Source of the DNA: Pseudomonas sp. TH43
GTDB taxonomy: Bacteria; Pseudomonadota; Gammaproteobacteria; Pseudomonadales; Pseudomonadaceae
Direction: 5' to 3'
Assembly: GCF_016650635.1 (NCBI RefSeq)
Contig: NZ_JAEKFI010000004.1
Span: 1,498,001-1,562,000, forward strand
Length of the DNA: 64,000 nt
The translations under genes and the position numbers were made by a program. Below the pieces are notes generated by a model. It saw only the letters and a list, made by a program, of their open reading frames with translations. It had not been told where the DNA came from and ran no database searches. Positions 25,467 to 34,125 of this stretch are shown one piece after another; positions within the stretch are counted from its first letter, which is position 1, and each line of letters opens with the position of its first letter.

Positions 25467-25484
25467 ATGACAGAAAGATGACAA
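25467..25484 (-). promoter_or_regulatory. Pho box upstream of pstC
   Basis: On the minus strand TTGTCAT-CTTT-CTGTCAT, a near-perfect PhoB site (second half exact, first half one mismatch), just ahead of the pstC start. It implies that pstCAB-phoU has its own PhoB-controlled promoter besides any readthrough from pstS. Confidence 0.8.
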
Positions 25485-25560
25485 TGCAGTGACGCAGCAA
25501 ATCCACCGCCAGCGGGCACTGGCAGCGGATCGAAAATTTGGAGGCCGGCTGAGCCGGCAT

Positions 25561-25730
25561 TTGTAGGAGCTGAGCTTGCTCGCGAAAGCGGTTTATCAGG
25601 GATATCGGTGCTGAATGCGCCGATGCCTTCGCGGGCAAGCCTTGCTCCTACAGGGCCGTGGTTGCCCGCCATTTCAGCACCACGGTTTCAACCGTGGCGC
25701 CTCTATCGCGAGCAAGCTCGGCTCCTACGG
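25561..25730. repeat. Cluster of three REP units
   Basis: TTGTAGGAGCTGAGCTTGCT..., ...GCAAGCCTTGCTCCTACAGG and a third ...AGCAAGCTCGGCTCCTACGG occupy most of the pstS-pstC gap. A small perfect hairpin CCACGGTTTCAACCGTGG lies between the second and third copies (about 25680-25697). Probable attenuation or mRNA-stability region between pstS and pstC. Confidence 0.85.
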
Positions 25731-25732
25731 TG

Positions 25733-26734
25733 TTACTTCTTTGCGACTTCAGCGCCGCCTTCTTGCAGACCCAGGTCAGCCAGTGCTTTTGCAGCAACCT
25801 TGGCTGGCAGCGGGATGTAGCCGTCTTTCACCACAACTTCCTGGCCCTGTTTCGACAGCACCAGTTTCACGAACTCAGCTTCCAGCGGAGCCAGAGGCTT
25901 GTTCGGGGCCTTGTTGACGTAAACGTAGAGGAAACGCGACAGCGGGTACTTGCCGTTCAGGGCGTTTTCTTCGGTGTCTTCGATGAAGTCAGTGCTGCCT
26001 TTCTTCGACAGAGCAACAGTCTTCACGCTGGCGGTCTTGTAGCCGATGCCCGAGTAACCGATGCCGTTCAGCGAGGAGCTGATCGACTGCACGACCGAAG
26101 CCGAGCCTGGTTGTTCGTTGACGTTTGGCTTGTAGTCGCCTTTGCACAGGGCTTCTTCTTTGAAGTAGCCGTAAGTGCCGGATACCGAGTTACGGCCGAA
26201 CAGTTGTACTGGCTTGTTGGCCAGGTCACCGGTCACGCCCAGGTCACCCCAGGTTTTCACGTCGGCTTTGGCACCGCACAGACGGGTCGACGAGAAAATC
26301 GCGTCAACCTGTTCCATGGTCAGGTGCTGGATCGGGTTGTCTTTGTGTACGAACACGGCCAGGGCGTCCACGGCAACCGGGATAGCGGTTGGCTTGTAGC
26401 CGTACTTCTGCTCGAAGGCAGCCAGTTCGGTGTCCTTCATCTTGCGGCTCATCGGGCCCAGGTTGGAGGTGCCTTCAGTCAACGCAGGTGGCGCAGTGGC
26501 GGAGCCAGCGGCCTGAATCTGGATGTTTACGTTCGGGTATTCTTTTTTGTAGTTCTCAGCCCAGAGGGTCATGAGGTTGGCCAGAGTATCGGAGCCGACG
26601 CTGGACAGGTTGCCCGACACACCAGTGGTCTTGGTGTAGCTCGGGATAGCAGGGTCAACAGCGGCGAACGCGTTGGCAGTCGCAACGCCAGCAGCGACAA
26701 AAGTCATTGCCGCCATCAAACGCTTCAGTTTCAT
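25733..26734 (-). CDS. pstS: Phosphate-binding protein PstS
   Basis: A 333-residue periplasmic phosphate-binding protein with a signal peptide (MKLKRLMAAMTFVAAGVATA, cleavage near NAFA). Phosphate-contacting segments are visible: VGSDTLANLM near residue 46, SRKMKDTE, and the NSVSGTYGYFKEEALCKGD region near residue 176. Two Cys in the mature part may form a disulfide. Separated from pstC by about 290 bases of REP sequence and preceded by its own Pho box, so it can be expressed at a higher level than the membrane components. Confidence 0.96.
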   Translation of the reverse strand: MKLKRLMAAMTFVAAGVATANAFAAVDPAIPSYTKTTGVSGNLSSVGSDTLANLMTLWAENYKKEYPNVNIQIQAAGSATAPPALTEGTSNLGPMSRKMKDTELAAFEQKYGYKPTAIPVAVDALAVFVHKDNPIQHLTMEQVDAIFSSTRLCGAKADVKTWGDLGVTGDLANKPVQLFGRNSVSGTYGYFKEEALCKGDYKPNVNEQPGSASVVQSISSSLNGIGYSGIGYKTASVKTVALSKKGSTDFIEDTEENALNGKYPLSRFLYVYVNKAPNKPLAPLEAEFVKLVLSKQGQEVVVKDGYIPLPAKVAAKALADLGLQEGGAEVAKK

Positions 26735-26801
26735 GCCTTACTCCTAGCAGATAGGGTGTGTTAAGTCGGGGCCAAGTATCAGCAGGCCGTGTGAACACTC
26801 T

Positions 26802-26819
26802 ATGGCTGAAATATGACAA
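26802..26819 (-). promoter_or_regulatory. Pho box upstream of pstS
   Basis: On the minus strand TTGTCAT-ATTT-CAGCCAT, two Pho half-sites with the standard four-base spacing (first half one mismatch, second two), 68 bases upstream of the pstS start. Confidence 0.7.
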
Positions 26820-26870
26820 TTGGATGAAAGGCCAGCATTCGGGTTTTGACTGGATGATTCGTGGTGCCAC

Positions 26871-26937
26871 ACTCGCGAACAGGCTCGCTCCCACAATTGA
26901 AATGCATTCCAATGTGGGAGCGAGCCTGCTCGCGAAG
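26871..26937. repeat. REP pair
   Basis: ACTCGCGAACAGGCTCGCTC... and ...GAGCGAGCCTGCTCGCGAAG in inverted order between the pstS promoter and the 3' end of the MFS gene. Confidence 0.85.
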
Positions 26938-26966
26938 AGGCCGGTACTACTGGAGCAGATTTCGGA

Positions 26967-28265
26967 TCAGCGCCCCCTCTTCCAGAGCCACGCCCCCACC
27001 AGAATCCCCACCGTGCACAGCACCGCCACGTAGTAGGCAGGCCCCATCGCGCTTTCTTTCAGCAGCAGGCTGACCACCATTGGCGTCAGGCCGCCGAAAA
27101 TCGCGTAGGCAACGTTATAAGAGAAGGACAAACCACTGAAGCGCACCACCGGCGGGAACGCTTTGACCATCACATACGGCACCGCACCGATGGTGCCCAC
27201 CAGGAAACCGGTCAGCGCGTACAGCGGGAACAGCCAGGTCGGGTGAGCGGCGAGGCTGTGATAGAAAGTCCAGGAGCTGATCAACAAGCCCAGGCAACCG
27301 AATACGAACACGCGGCCGGCACCAAAACGATCCGCCAACGCGCCGGAGATAATGCAGCCGATGCTCAGGAACACAATTGCCAGACTGTTCGATTGCAGGG
27401 CCACCGTCGGCGAGAAGTTATAGACCGTTTGCAGCACGGTCGGGGTCATCAGAATCACCACGACGATCCCGGCGGACAGCAGCCAGGTCAGCAGCATCGA
27501 GATCGCAATCGCCCCACGATGGTCACGCAATACGGCGCGCAACGGCACTTCTTCAGCCAGCGCCTTGCGTTGTTGCAGTTCGGCGAACACCGGGGTTTCG
27601 TGCAGCCAGCGGCGCAGGTACACCGAGAACAGACCGAAGACACCGCCGAGCAGGAACGGGATTCGCCACGCGTAATCGGAAACTTCGGCAGGCGTATAAA
27701 TGCTGTTGATCGCGGTGGCGACCAGCGAGCCGAGCAGGATGCCGGCGGTCAGGCCACTGGTGAGCGTGCCACAGGCGTAACCCATGTGCTTTTGCGGCAC
27801 GTGTTCGGAAACGAAGACCCACGCCCCCGGCACTTCGCCGCCAATCGCCGCGCCCTGAATCACGCGCATCAATAGAAGAAGGATCGGCGCCCACAGGCCG
27901 ATCTGCGCATACGTCGGCAGCAGCCCCATGATCAGCGTCGGCACGGCCATCATGAAGATGCTCAGGGTGAACATCTTCTTGCGCCCCAGCAGGTCGCCGA
28001 AATGCGCCATGACGATGCCGCCCAGTGGCCGCGCCAGGTAACCGGCAGCAAAAATGCCGAAGGTCTGCATCATGCGCAGCCACTCGGGCATGTCAGCCGG
28101 GAAGAACAGCTTGCCGACCACCGTGGCGAAGAAAACGAAGATGATGAAATCGTAAAACTCCAGCGCGCCACCGAGGGCGGACAGCGACAGAGTCTTGTAG
28201 TCATTGCGGGTCAACGGTCGTGCGGGTTGCTCGGGCTGCGCGAGGCTCGAAGGCGCTGTGGTCAT
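26967..28265 (-). CDS. MHS-family major facilitator transporter
   Basis: A 432-residue 12-helix transporter of the metabolite:H+ symporter branch of the MFS. Typical features are LGGALEFYDFIIFVFFA at the start of helix 1, the loop motif GDLLGRKKMF between helices 2 and 3, and RVIQGAAIGGEVPGAW in helix 4. The start at 28265 (MTTAPSSLAQPEQPARPL) is preceded by GAGAAG; the longer frame is rejected because its extension is not membrane-protein-like. Substrates of this family are organic acids and similar small metabolites; the exact one cannot be read. Same place as its P. aeruginosa homologue next to pstS. Confidence 0.88.
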   Translation of the reverse strand: MTTAPSSLAQPEQPARPLTRNDYKTLSLSALGGALEFYDFIIFVFFATVVGKLFFPADMPEWLRMMQTFGIFAAGYLARPLGGIVMAHFGDLLGRKKMFTLSIFMMAVPTLIMGLLPTYAQIGLWAPILLLLMRVIQGAAIGGEVPGAWVFVSEHVPQKHMGYACGTLTSGLTAGILLGSLVATAINSIYTPAEVSDYAWRIPFLLGGVFGLFSVYLRRWLHETPVFAELQQRKALAEEVPLRAVLRDHRGAIAISMLLTWLLSAGIVVVILMTPTVLQTVYNFSPTVALQSNSLAIVFLSIGCIISGALADRFGAGRVFVFGCLGLLISSWTFYHSLAAHPTWLFPLYALTGFLVGTIGAVPYVMVKAFPPVVRFSGLSFSYNVAYAIFGGLTPMVVSLLLKESAMGPAYYVAVLCTVGILVGAWLWKRGR

Positions 28266-28640
28266 GGCAAGGGCTTCTCTTATAGTCGGATCTGCCGCCA
28301 CAACAACGCTGGCGGTGGCTTGGGCAGGTTCGGCACCATAGCAAATTGTTCGAAAAAGCACATAGAGGCGCGTATTTGACGGTCGAAATGAGAACCGGAT
28401 GGTCGTCGTGGAGTCTACCGACCGATATACTCGCAACCTGCTCCGGTTTGTAGGGGGTTGCTGTGCGAAAACGTCGTTGGCCCGCCCTTTGCTCGGGAGC
28501 AGCCGGTTTCGCAGAGTTTCCCTTCAGGCGCCTTATGGAAAACGTGACGAACGTAGTATGTTCGGTGCTGAATCGTTTTTCCTGAAGACGGCTACCACCA
28601 GCAATACCAACAAGAGTCACGGGTCAGAGGCACCCCCGGC
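28266..28640. other. 375-base divergent intergenic region
   Basis: Separates the divergent MHS transporter and thioesterase genes. No credible coding frame, REP unit or RNA gene was seen; it should hold the two promoters. There is an AT-richer patch at about 28340-28400. Confidence 0.4.
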
Positions 28641-29045
28641 ATGATAGAGCTCGAACAAGAAGATCCGATCCCGCAAGGCGACCTGGCCCTGCAAATCACC
28701 GCACTCCCGCGCGAAACCAACGGCTTTGGCGATATTTTCGGCGGCTGGCTGGTGGCGCAAATGGATTTGGCCGGCACCGCGATGGCCAGCCGCGTGGCCG
28801 GCGGCCGTGTGGCGACCGTCGCCATCGACCGCATGGCGTTCCTCGTGCCAGTGGCCGTCGGCGCGCAGTTGTCCTTTTATACCCAGACCCTGGAAATCGG
28901 TCGCAGCTCGATCCAGATGATGGTCGAAGTGTGGAGCGACGATCCGCTGTCCAGCGAGTGGCGTAAAGTGACCGAAGCGGTGTTCGTCTTCGTTGCCATC
29001 GACGGCAGCGGCCGCACCCGTTCGGTGCCACCGCGCGCGCGTTAA
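28641..29045 (+). CDS. Hotdog-fold acyl-CoA thioesterase (YciA-like)
   Basis: A 134-residue single-hotdog protein. The segment ETNGFGDIFGGWLVAQMDLAG contains the catalytic Asn/Asp-Gly-Gly pattern of the YciA/BFIT group, followed by VATVAIDRMAFLVPVAVGAQL, the substrate-pocket strand. It probably hydrolyses acyl-CoA in the cytoplasm. Single gene, 57 bases before the mutarotase on the same strand, though a functional link is not evident. Confidence 0.85.
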   Translation: MIELEQEDPIPQGDLALQITALPRETNGFGDIFGGWLVAQMDLAGTAMASRVAGGRVATVAIDRMAFLVPVAVGAQLSFYTQTLEIGRSSIQMMVEVWSDDPLSSEWRKVTEAVFVFVAIDGSGRTRSVPPRAR

Positions 29046-29102
29046 ACATCGCGGCCGTCTGACGGTCGATAGTTGTCCTTGTTACTGATCGAGAGCTGTC
29101 CC

Positions 29103-30002
29103 ATGAACACGCCCAACGTTGAAGCGGTGAAACTGGATGAACTGAATTGCTGGCGCATCCGCCACGGTCAGGCCGAAGTGCTGGTAGCCCAGCAAGGCGC
29201 GCACATCCTCAGTTATCAGATCGATGGCCAGCCGCCGATCATCTGGCTCAACGACAAGGCCGAGTTCAAGACCGGCAAAAGCATCCGCGCCGGCGTGCCG
29301 GTGTGCTGGCCGTGGTTCGGCAAGTTCGAACGCAACCCGCAGAGCGTGCAGGCCATGTACACCGGTGAGCAACCGGCACCCGCGCACGGTCTGGTGCGGG
29401 CGATGGATTGGGCGCTGGGCGGCATCGAATCAGAGGCTGACGGCATCAAGGTCGAATTCAAGCTGCCCGCCCCCGAAGGTGGCTTGCCAGGCTGGCCGCA
29501 TCAGGTTGATCTGACCCTGACCCTGCATCTGGCCGATCAACTGCACTTCAGCCTGACCAGCCACAACCGGGGTAGCGAGACCGTCAGCATCAGCCAGGCG
29601 CTGCACACCTATTTCGCGGTCAGCGATGTGCGCAATGTGCATGTCGACGGTGTGGATGGTTTGAATTACATCGAGACGCTGGATGACTGGAAAACGGCCA
29701 CTCAGCAAGGTGATCTGCATTTTGCCGGTGAGACCGACCGCATCTACCTCGACGCTCCGCCGCAGCTGAGCATTGTTGATCCGACGTGGGAACGGCGCAT
29801 TGTGCTGACGGCCACCGGTTCGCGCACAGCGGTGATCTGGAACCCGTGGATCGACCGCGCGGCCGCGCTGGCTGACATGGACAACGATGGCTGGCAGCGC
29901 ATGTTGTGCATCGAAACGGCGAATGTGATGGATGACATCGTAACGCTGGCGCCGGGTGCGAGCCATACCATGGGTGTCAGTGTCGGCAGCAAACCGCTCT
30001 AA
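29103..30002 (+). CDS. D-hexose-6-phosphate mutarotase (YeaD-like)
   Basis: A 299-residue aldose-1-epimerase-fold protein interconverting alpha and beta anomers of hexose-6-phosphates. Family marks are GVPVCWPWFGKF (about 70), the active-site HGLVRAMDW (about 97), ALHTYFAVSDVRNVHVDGVDG (about 163) and the C-terminal VIWNPWIDRAAALADMDNDGW with the catalytic acid nearby. The start at 29103 (MNTPNVEAVKLDELNC) is preferred over an ATG ten codons earlier. Confidence 0.9.
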   Translation: MNTPNVEAVKLDELNCWRIRHGQAEVLVAQQGAHILSYQIDGQPPIIWLNDKAEFKTGKSIRAGVPVCWPWFGKFERNPQSVQAMYTGEQPAPAHGLVRAMDWALGGIESEADGIKVEFKLPAPEGGLPGWPHQVDLTLTLHLADQLHFSLTSHNRGSETVSISQALHTYFAVSDVRNVHVDGVDGLNYIETLDDWKTATQQGDLHFAGETDRIYLDAPPQLSIVDPTWERRIVLTATGSRTAVIWNPWIDRAAALADMDNDGWQRMLCIETANVMDDIVTLAPGASHTMGVSVGSKPL

Positions 30003-30037
30003 ACCCTAACGCAGAACGAAATGTGGCAGCGGGCGAT

Positions 30038-30143
30038 TGTGGTGAGGGGATTTATTCCCGTTGGGTCGCGAAGTGGCCCCCGCTTTTTAAATCAAGAGCT
30101 GGGCCTGCTGCGCAGTCCAACGGGGATAAATCCCCTCGCCACA
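30038..30143. repeat. REP-like pair, GTGGCGAGGGGATTTATCCCC family
   Basis: TGTGGTGAGGGGATTTATTC at the left end and GGATAAATCCCCTCGCCACA at the right end are inverted copies, with GGTCGCGAAGTGGCCCC inside. The same family recurs at 35707-35838. It lies between convergent mutarotase and DUF3299 genes. Confidence 0.8.
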
Positions 30144-30160
30144 GGGCTTATTGTGCAGGT

Positions 30161-30697
30161 CTAGAGATCAGATTCCTGCACCACCCGCACCTTGTCTGCT
30201 TCCAGCGCATACGCCGCGTCAGCCAGATCATTGCTGACCTTTTCGACTTTCAGCGTGCCGGTTACCCACAACGGTGTGTAGATGTCATCCAGTTTCAAGC
30301 CCTTCGGATAACGCACCAGCACCAGTTGATTCGGCGGCGGTGGCGGCACGTGGATGCATGCGCCCGGGTACGGCACGAGGAAGAACAACGTGCTGCGGCC
30401 CTTGGCATCGGATTCCAGCGGCACCGGATAACCGCCGATGCGGATGTGCTTGTCGTTCATCGACGCCACGGTTTTAGTCGAATACATCACCGCCGGCAGA
30501 CCTTTGGCCTGCTTCATCCCGCCCTTCTCGGTAAAGGTACCGGTGGCTTCGGGGGAGTTGTGGTCGATTTCAGGCATGGCCTCGAGGGCCTTCTGGTCCG
30601 ACTTGGGCATCAGTTCGAGCCAGTCGGTTTCCGGCAGTTCGCCAGCGTGGGCCAAACCGCTGCCGAGGAAAAGGAGAGTCAACAAAATGCGGCGCAT
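30161..30697 (-). CDS. Exported DUF3299 protein
   Basis: A 178-residue protein with a signal peptide (MRRILLTLLFLGSGLAHAGE). The mature part has the DUF3299 pattern: ETDWLELMP, the conserved RIGGYPVPLE, FFLVPYPGACIHVPPPPPNQ and TPLWVTGTLKVEK. The single Cys-Ile-His-Val-Pro stretch suggests a metal or redox site, but the function of the family is unknown. No operon partner. Confidence 0.85.
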   Translation of the reverse strand: MRRILLTLLFLGSGLAHAGELPETDWLELMPKSDQKALEAMPEIDHNSPEATGTFTEKGGMKQAKGLPAVMYSTKTVASMNDKHIRIGGYPVPLESDAKGRSTLFFLVPYPGACIHVPPPPPNQLVLVRYPKGLKLDDIYTPLWVTGTLKVEKVSNDLADAAYALEADKVRVVQESDL

Positions 30698-30787
30698 GGA
30701 GGAGCTCGGTAAAAGGAAGGGACAATCAGTCGCCGAGCATTCTAGCCCTCCCCGCCTGTTTGGCAGAGAGGGCTTTGTCGCTTTGGA

Positions 30788-31033
30788 TCAGTTCTTTTTG
30801 ATCAGACCGTAGATCACCAGCAAAACGATCGCGCCGACCAGTGCGCCGATAAAGCCTGCACCCTGACCCGCCTGATAGATGCCCAGAGCCTGGCCGCCGT
30901 AAGTAGCTGCCAGCGAACCGCCGATACCGAGGAGGATGGTCATGATCCAGCCCATGCTGTCATCGCCCGGTTTCAGGAACCGAGCCAACAGGCCGACGAT
31001 CAAGCCGATAAAGATGGTTCCGATAATTCCCAT
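30788..31033 (-). CDS. GlsB/YeaQ/YmgE-family small membrane protein
   Basis: An 81-residue protein with three helices; MGIIGTIFIGLIVGLLAR followed by FLKPGDDSMGWIMTILLGI is the hallmark of the transglycosylase-associated/GlsB family. Associated with general stress responses, exact role unknown. Monocistronic by spacing. Confidence 0.9.
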   Translation of the reverse strand: MGIIGTIFIGLIVGLLARFLKPGDDSMGWIMTILLGIGGSLAATYGGQALGIYQAGQGAGFIGALVGAIVLLVIYGLIKKN

Positions 31034-31142
31034 GACATTTCCCTCTTAATGGTCGATATGCGAAGCCTAGTCAGACTTTCGCATCCTGCCATGAGAGAAC
31101 GGCGGCCCCGCAATGGTTCCGCCGCTGCCACATGAAACTGTT

Positions 31143-32225
31143 TTACTCGGCGATCAGCGCTTCGACCTTGATGATCTGCGCCTGCAGCGTGGCCATGTCG
31201 GCGCAGCGCAGGTTGGCGTGACCGACCTTGCGCCCGGCCTTGAAAGCTTTGCCGTAGTGGTGCAGATGGCAATCTTCGATGGCGATGACCTTTTCAACCG
31301 GCGGAACAACGCCGATGAAGTTAAGCATCGCGCTCTCGCCAACCTTGGCGGTCGAACCCAGCGGCAGGCCGGCAACGGCGCGCAGGTGATTTTCGAACTG
31401 GCTGCACTCGGCGCCTTCGGTGGTCCAGTGCCCGGAGTTGTGGACACGCGGGGCGATTTCGTTGGCCTTGAGACCACCGTCGACTTCAAAGAACTCGAAC
31501 GCCATCACGCCAACGTAGTTCAACTGCTTGAGCACACGGCTCGAGTAGTCTTCCGCCAACGCCTGCAACGGGTGATCCGTGCTGGCCACCGACAACTTGA
31601 GAATGCCGCTGTCGTGGGTGTTGTGTACCAACGGGTAGAACTTCGTTTCACCATCGCGAGCACGCACGGCGATCAGCGACACTTCACCGGTGAATGGCAC
31701 GAAGCCTTCCAGCAGGCAGGCAACGCTGCCCAGTTCGGCGAAGGTACCAACCACGTCTTCCGGCTTGCGCAGGACTTTCTGGCCCTTGCCGTCGTAACCC
31801 AGGGTGCGGGTTTTCAGCACGGCCGGCAGACCGATCGAGGCCACGGCGGCATCCAGATCGGCTTGCGACTGAATGTCGGCGAACGCCGGAGTCGGGATGC
31901 CCAGATCCTTGAACATGCTCTTTTCGAACCAGCGGTCACGAGCGATGCGCAGGGCTTCGGCACTCGGATAGACGGGGACGAATTGCGAGAGGAACGCGAC
32001 GGTTTCGGCCGGGACGCTTTCGAACTCGAAGGTCACCAGATCGACTTCATCGGCCAACTGGCGCAGATGATCCTGATCGCCGTAATCGGCCCGCAGGTGT
32101 TCGCCCAACGCCGCGGCGCAAGCGTCCGGCGCAGGGTCGAGGAAAGCGAAGTTCATGCCCAGCGGGGTGCCCGCCAGGGCCAACATGCGGCCCAACTGGC
32201 CGCCACCGATTACACCGATCTTCAT
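31143..32225 (-). CDS. purK: N5-carboxyaminoimidazole ribonucleotide synthase
   Basis: A 360-residue ATP-grasp enzyme that carboxylates aminoimidazole ribonucleotide with bicarbonate and ATP in purine synthesis. The N-terminus MKIGVIGGGQLGRMLALAG is diagnostic; LKTRTLGYDGKGQKVLR is the ATP-grasp loop and NEIAPRVHNSGHWT the active-site end. The start at 32225 follows purE by ten bases. The product is the substrate of PurE upstream. Confidence 0.96.
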   Translation of the reverse strand: MKIGVIGGGQLGRMLALAGTPLGMNFAFLDPAPDACAAALGEHLRADYGDQDHLRQLADEVDLVTFEFESVPAETVAFLSQFVPVYPSAEALRIARDRWFEKSMFKDLGIPTPAFADIQSQADLDAAVASIGLPAVLKTRTLGYDGKGQKVLRKPEDVVGTFAELGSVACLLEGFVPFTGEVSLIAVRARDGETKFYPLVHNTHDSGILKLSVASTDHPLQALAEDYSSRVLKQLNYVGVMAFEFFEVDGGLKANEIAPRVHNSGHWTTEGAECSQFENHLRAVAGLPLGSTAKVGESAMLNFIGVVPPVEKVIAIEDCHLHHYGKAFKAGRKVGHANLRCADMATLQAQIIKVEALIAE

Positions 32226-32235
32226 CTCAACAACC

Positions 32236-32727
32236 TCAGGCAATACGTGGGTCTGGATTGTCCAGGACGCTGTCTGTCTGCTCGGCACGGAAGGTTTTCA
32301 GTACCGCGTGGAACTGCGGATGCTTGGCGCCGAGGATGCTCGCCGAGAGCAGCGCGGCGTTGATCGCGCCGGCTTTGCCGATGGCCAGGGTGGCAACCGG
32401 AATGCCCGCTGGCATCTGCACGATCGACAGCAGCGAATCGACGCCCGAGAGCATGGCCGACTGCACCGGCACACCCAGCACCGGCAAGTGGGTCTTGGCC
32501 GCACACATGCCTGGCAAGTGAGCTGCGCCACCGGCGCCGGCGATAATCACCTCGATGCCGCGGCTTTCGGCCTCTTCGGCGTACTGGAACAGCAGATCCG
32601 GGGTGCGGTGGGCAGAGACCACTTTCACCTCGTAAGGGATGCCGAGCTTTTCCAGCATATCGGCGGTGTGGCTAAGGGTGGACCAATCGGACTTGGAGCC
32701 CATGATCACGCCAACCAGTGCACTCAT
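32236..32727 (-). CDS. purE: N5-carboxyaminoimidazole ribonucleotide mutase
   Basis: A 163-residue class I PurE, which moves the carboxyl group from N5 to C4. Visible motifs are GVIMGSKSDWSTL (phosphate site), SAHRTPD with the catalytic His, and AGAGGAAHLPGMCAA. The start at 32727 (MSALVGVIM) is preceded by GAGAAGAGG-type sequence; a longer frame runs into the leader hairpin. First gene of the purEK operon. Confidence 0.96.
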   Translation of the reverse strand: MSALVGVIMGSKSDWSTLSHTADMLEKLGIPYEVKVVSAHRTPDLLFQYAEEAESRGIEVIIAGAGGAAHLPGMCAAKTHLPVLGVPVQSAMLSGVDSLLSIVQMPAGIPVATLAIGKAGAINAALLSASILGAKHPQFHAVLKTFRAEQTDSVLDNPDPRIA

Positions 32728-32775
32728 CGTCGCGCCTCTTCTCTCTGGAGCGCCCGCAGGCGCGTCATAAAACAA

Positions 32776-32800
32776 CAAGCCACGCAGGTTGCGTGGCTTG
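32776..32800 (-). terminator. Hairpin with T-rich tail in the purE leader
   Basis: On the minus strand CAAGCCACGC-AACCT-GCGTGGCTTG is followed by TTGTTTTAT. The ten-base perfect stem and T-rich tail look like an intrinsic terminator 49 bases before the purE start. It may end transcripts from the lysR side or act as an attenuator in the purE leader. Confidence 0.6.
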
Positions 32801-32951
32801 ATTGTACGAAAAATGGCCGGACGTGCCGGCCGAAGGCCGCGCAGTATACCGCAAAGAAAGCAATAAACAGCCCCCTGCGCGACCATCTGTCATCTGCCGC
32901 AAATGCCCGGTTTTATTGACTTGGAGGTCAGCGCCGAGACATCACAAATCC

Positions 32952-33023
32952 CCTGTAGGAGCACGGCTTGCCGGCGAAGGCGATTTGACGGACGCCTTCG
33001 CCAGCAAGCTGTGCTCCTACAAG
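32952..33023. repeat. REP pair
   Basis: CCTGTAGGAGCACGGCTTGC... and ...GCAAGCTGTGCTCCTACAAG in inverted order directly after the lysR stop on the minus strand. Confidence 0.85.
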
Positions 33024-33036
33024 GGCTTCATCGGGT

Positions 33037-33945
33037 TCAGGAAGCTTGCGCGGCGCCGCCTTCAAGCTTGCGCCACAGCAATCGCACGTTGGCTTTGCGC
33101 ACCAAGGCGCAGCGATAGAGGCGGATCTCCAGTGGCACGTGCCATTGCGGGCCGCCGCAGACAACGAGTTCGCCGCGCGCCAGTTCAGCACGCACGCTCA
33201 GTTGCGGCACCCAGGCGATGCCGAGCCCTTCCAGCGCCATGCTTTTGAGGCTGTCGGCCATCGCGGTCTCGTAGATCGTGGTGAAGCGCAACGCTCGCTG
33301 ACGCAGCAAGCCATTCACCGAACGCCCGAGAAATGCCCCGGCGCTGTAAGCGAGCAACGGCACGCTGGCGTCGCCTTCAAGGTCGAACAGCGGCTTGCCA
33401 TCGGCATCCGCCGCGCACACCGGGAGCATTTCAGTCTGACCCAGGTGCAGCGACGGGAAGATCTCCGGGTCCATCTGCATGGCAGCGTCCGGGTCGTAGA
33501 ACGCCAGCATCAAGTCGCAACCGCCTTCGCGCAACGCATGCACCGCATCGCCAACGTTGGTCGCGACCAGCCGCGTGGCGATGTTCAGCCCTTCATTACG
33601 CAACTGCGCGATCCAGCGCGGGAAGAAGCCCAGCGCCAGCGAGTGAGCAGCCGCAACCTGCATCACTTCACCCTGCCCACCTTCAAGGTGATGAAGGTGG
33701 CGCAATACTTCGCCGAGTTGTTCGACCACGGTGCGCGCGGTCACCAGAAACAACTGCCCCGCCGCCGTCAGTTCGACCGGCGTGCGCGAGCGGTTGACCA
33801 ATGTCAGCCCCAGCGCGGCCTCCAGACTGCGGATCCGTCGACTGAACGCTGGCTGAGTCACGAAGCGCCGTTCGGCTGCCTGCGAGAAGCTGCGGGTGGC
33901 GGCCAGAGCACTGAAGTCCTCGAGCCATTTGCTTTCCAGATTCAT
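33037..33945 (-). CDS. LysR-family transcriptional regulator
   Basis: A 302-residue LysR protein. The DNA-binding domain (residues 1-60) reads MNLESKWLEDFSALAATRSF then SQAAERRFVTQPAFSRRIRSLE; the substrate-binding domain fills the rest. It is divergent from aspA with a 180-base gap, so it may regulate aspartase, although the P. aeruginosa homologue in the same position is also uncharacterised to my knowledge. The start at 33945 is preferred to an in-frame ATG eight codons upstream. Confidence 0.88.
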   Translation of the reverse strand: MNLESKWLEDFSALAATRSFSQAAERRFVTQPAFSRRIRSLEAALGLTLVNRSRTPVELTAAGQLFLVTARTVVEQLGEVLRHLHHLEGGQGEVMQVAAAHSLALGFFPRWIAQLRNEGLNIATRLVATNVGDAVHALREGGCDLMLAFYDPDAAMQMDPEIFPSLHLGQTEMLPVCAADADGKPLFDLEGDASVPLLAYSAGAFLGRSVNGLLRQRALRFTTIYETAMADSLKSMALEGLGIAWVPQLSVRAELARGELVVCGGPQWHVPLEIRLYRCALVRKANVRLLWRKLEGGAAQAS

Positions 33946-34125
33946 CACGTCCTCCCGGACACGCACCAAAACAGGTCACACGTCTGCCGCGCACGCGGCG
34001 TCACACGGGCATTATGCCGAATGTGCATAGGCCAGTGCTTAACAGCATTGGCCCAAAATTTCCCACAAGCCTAGCATTCGCAGCGTTCCGGCATAGACCG
34101 GGTCCATATCGAGATGATTTCTATC

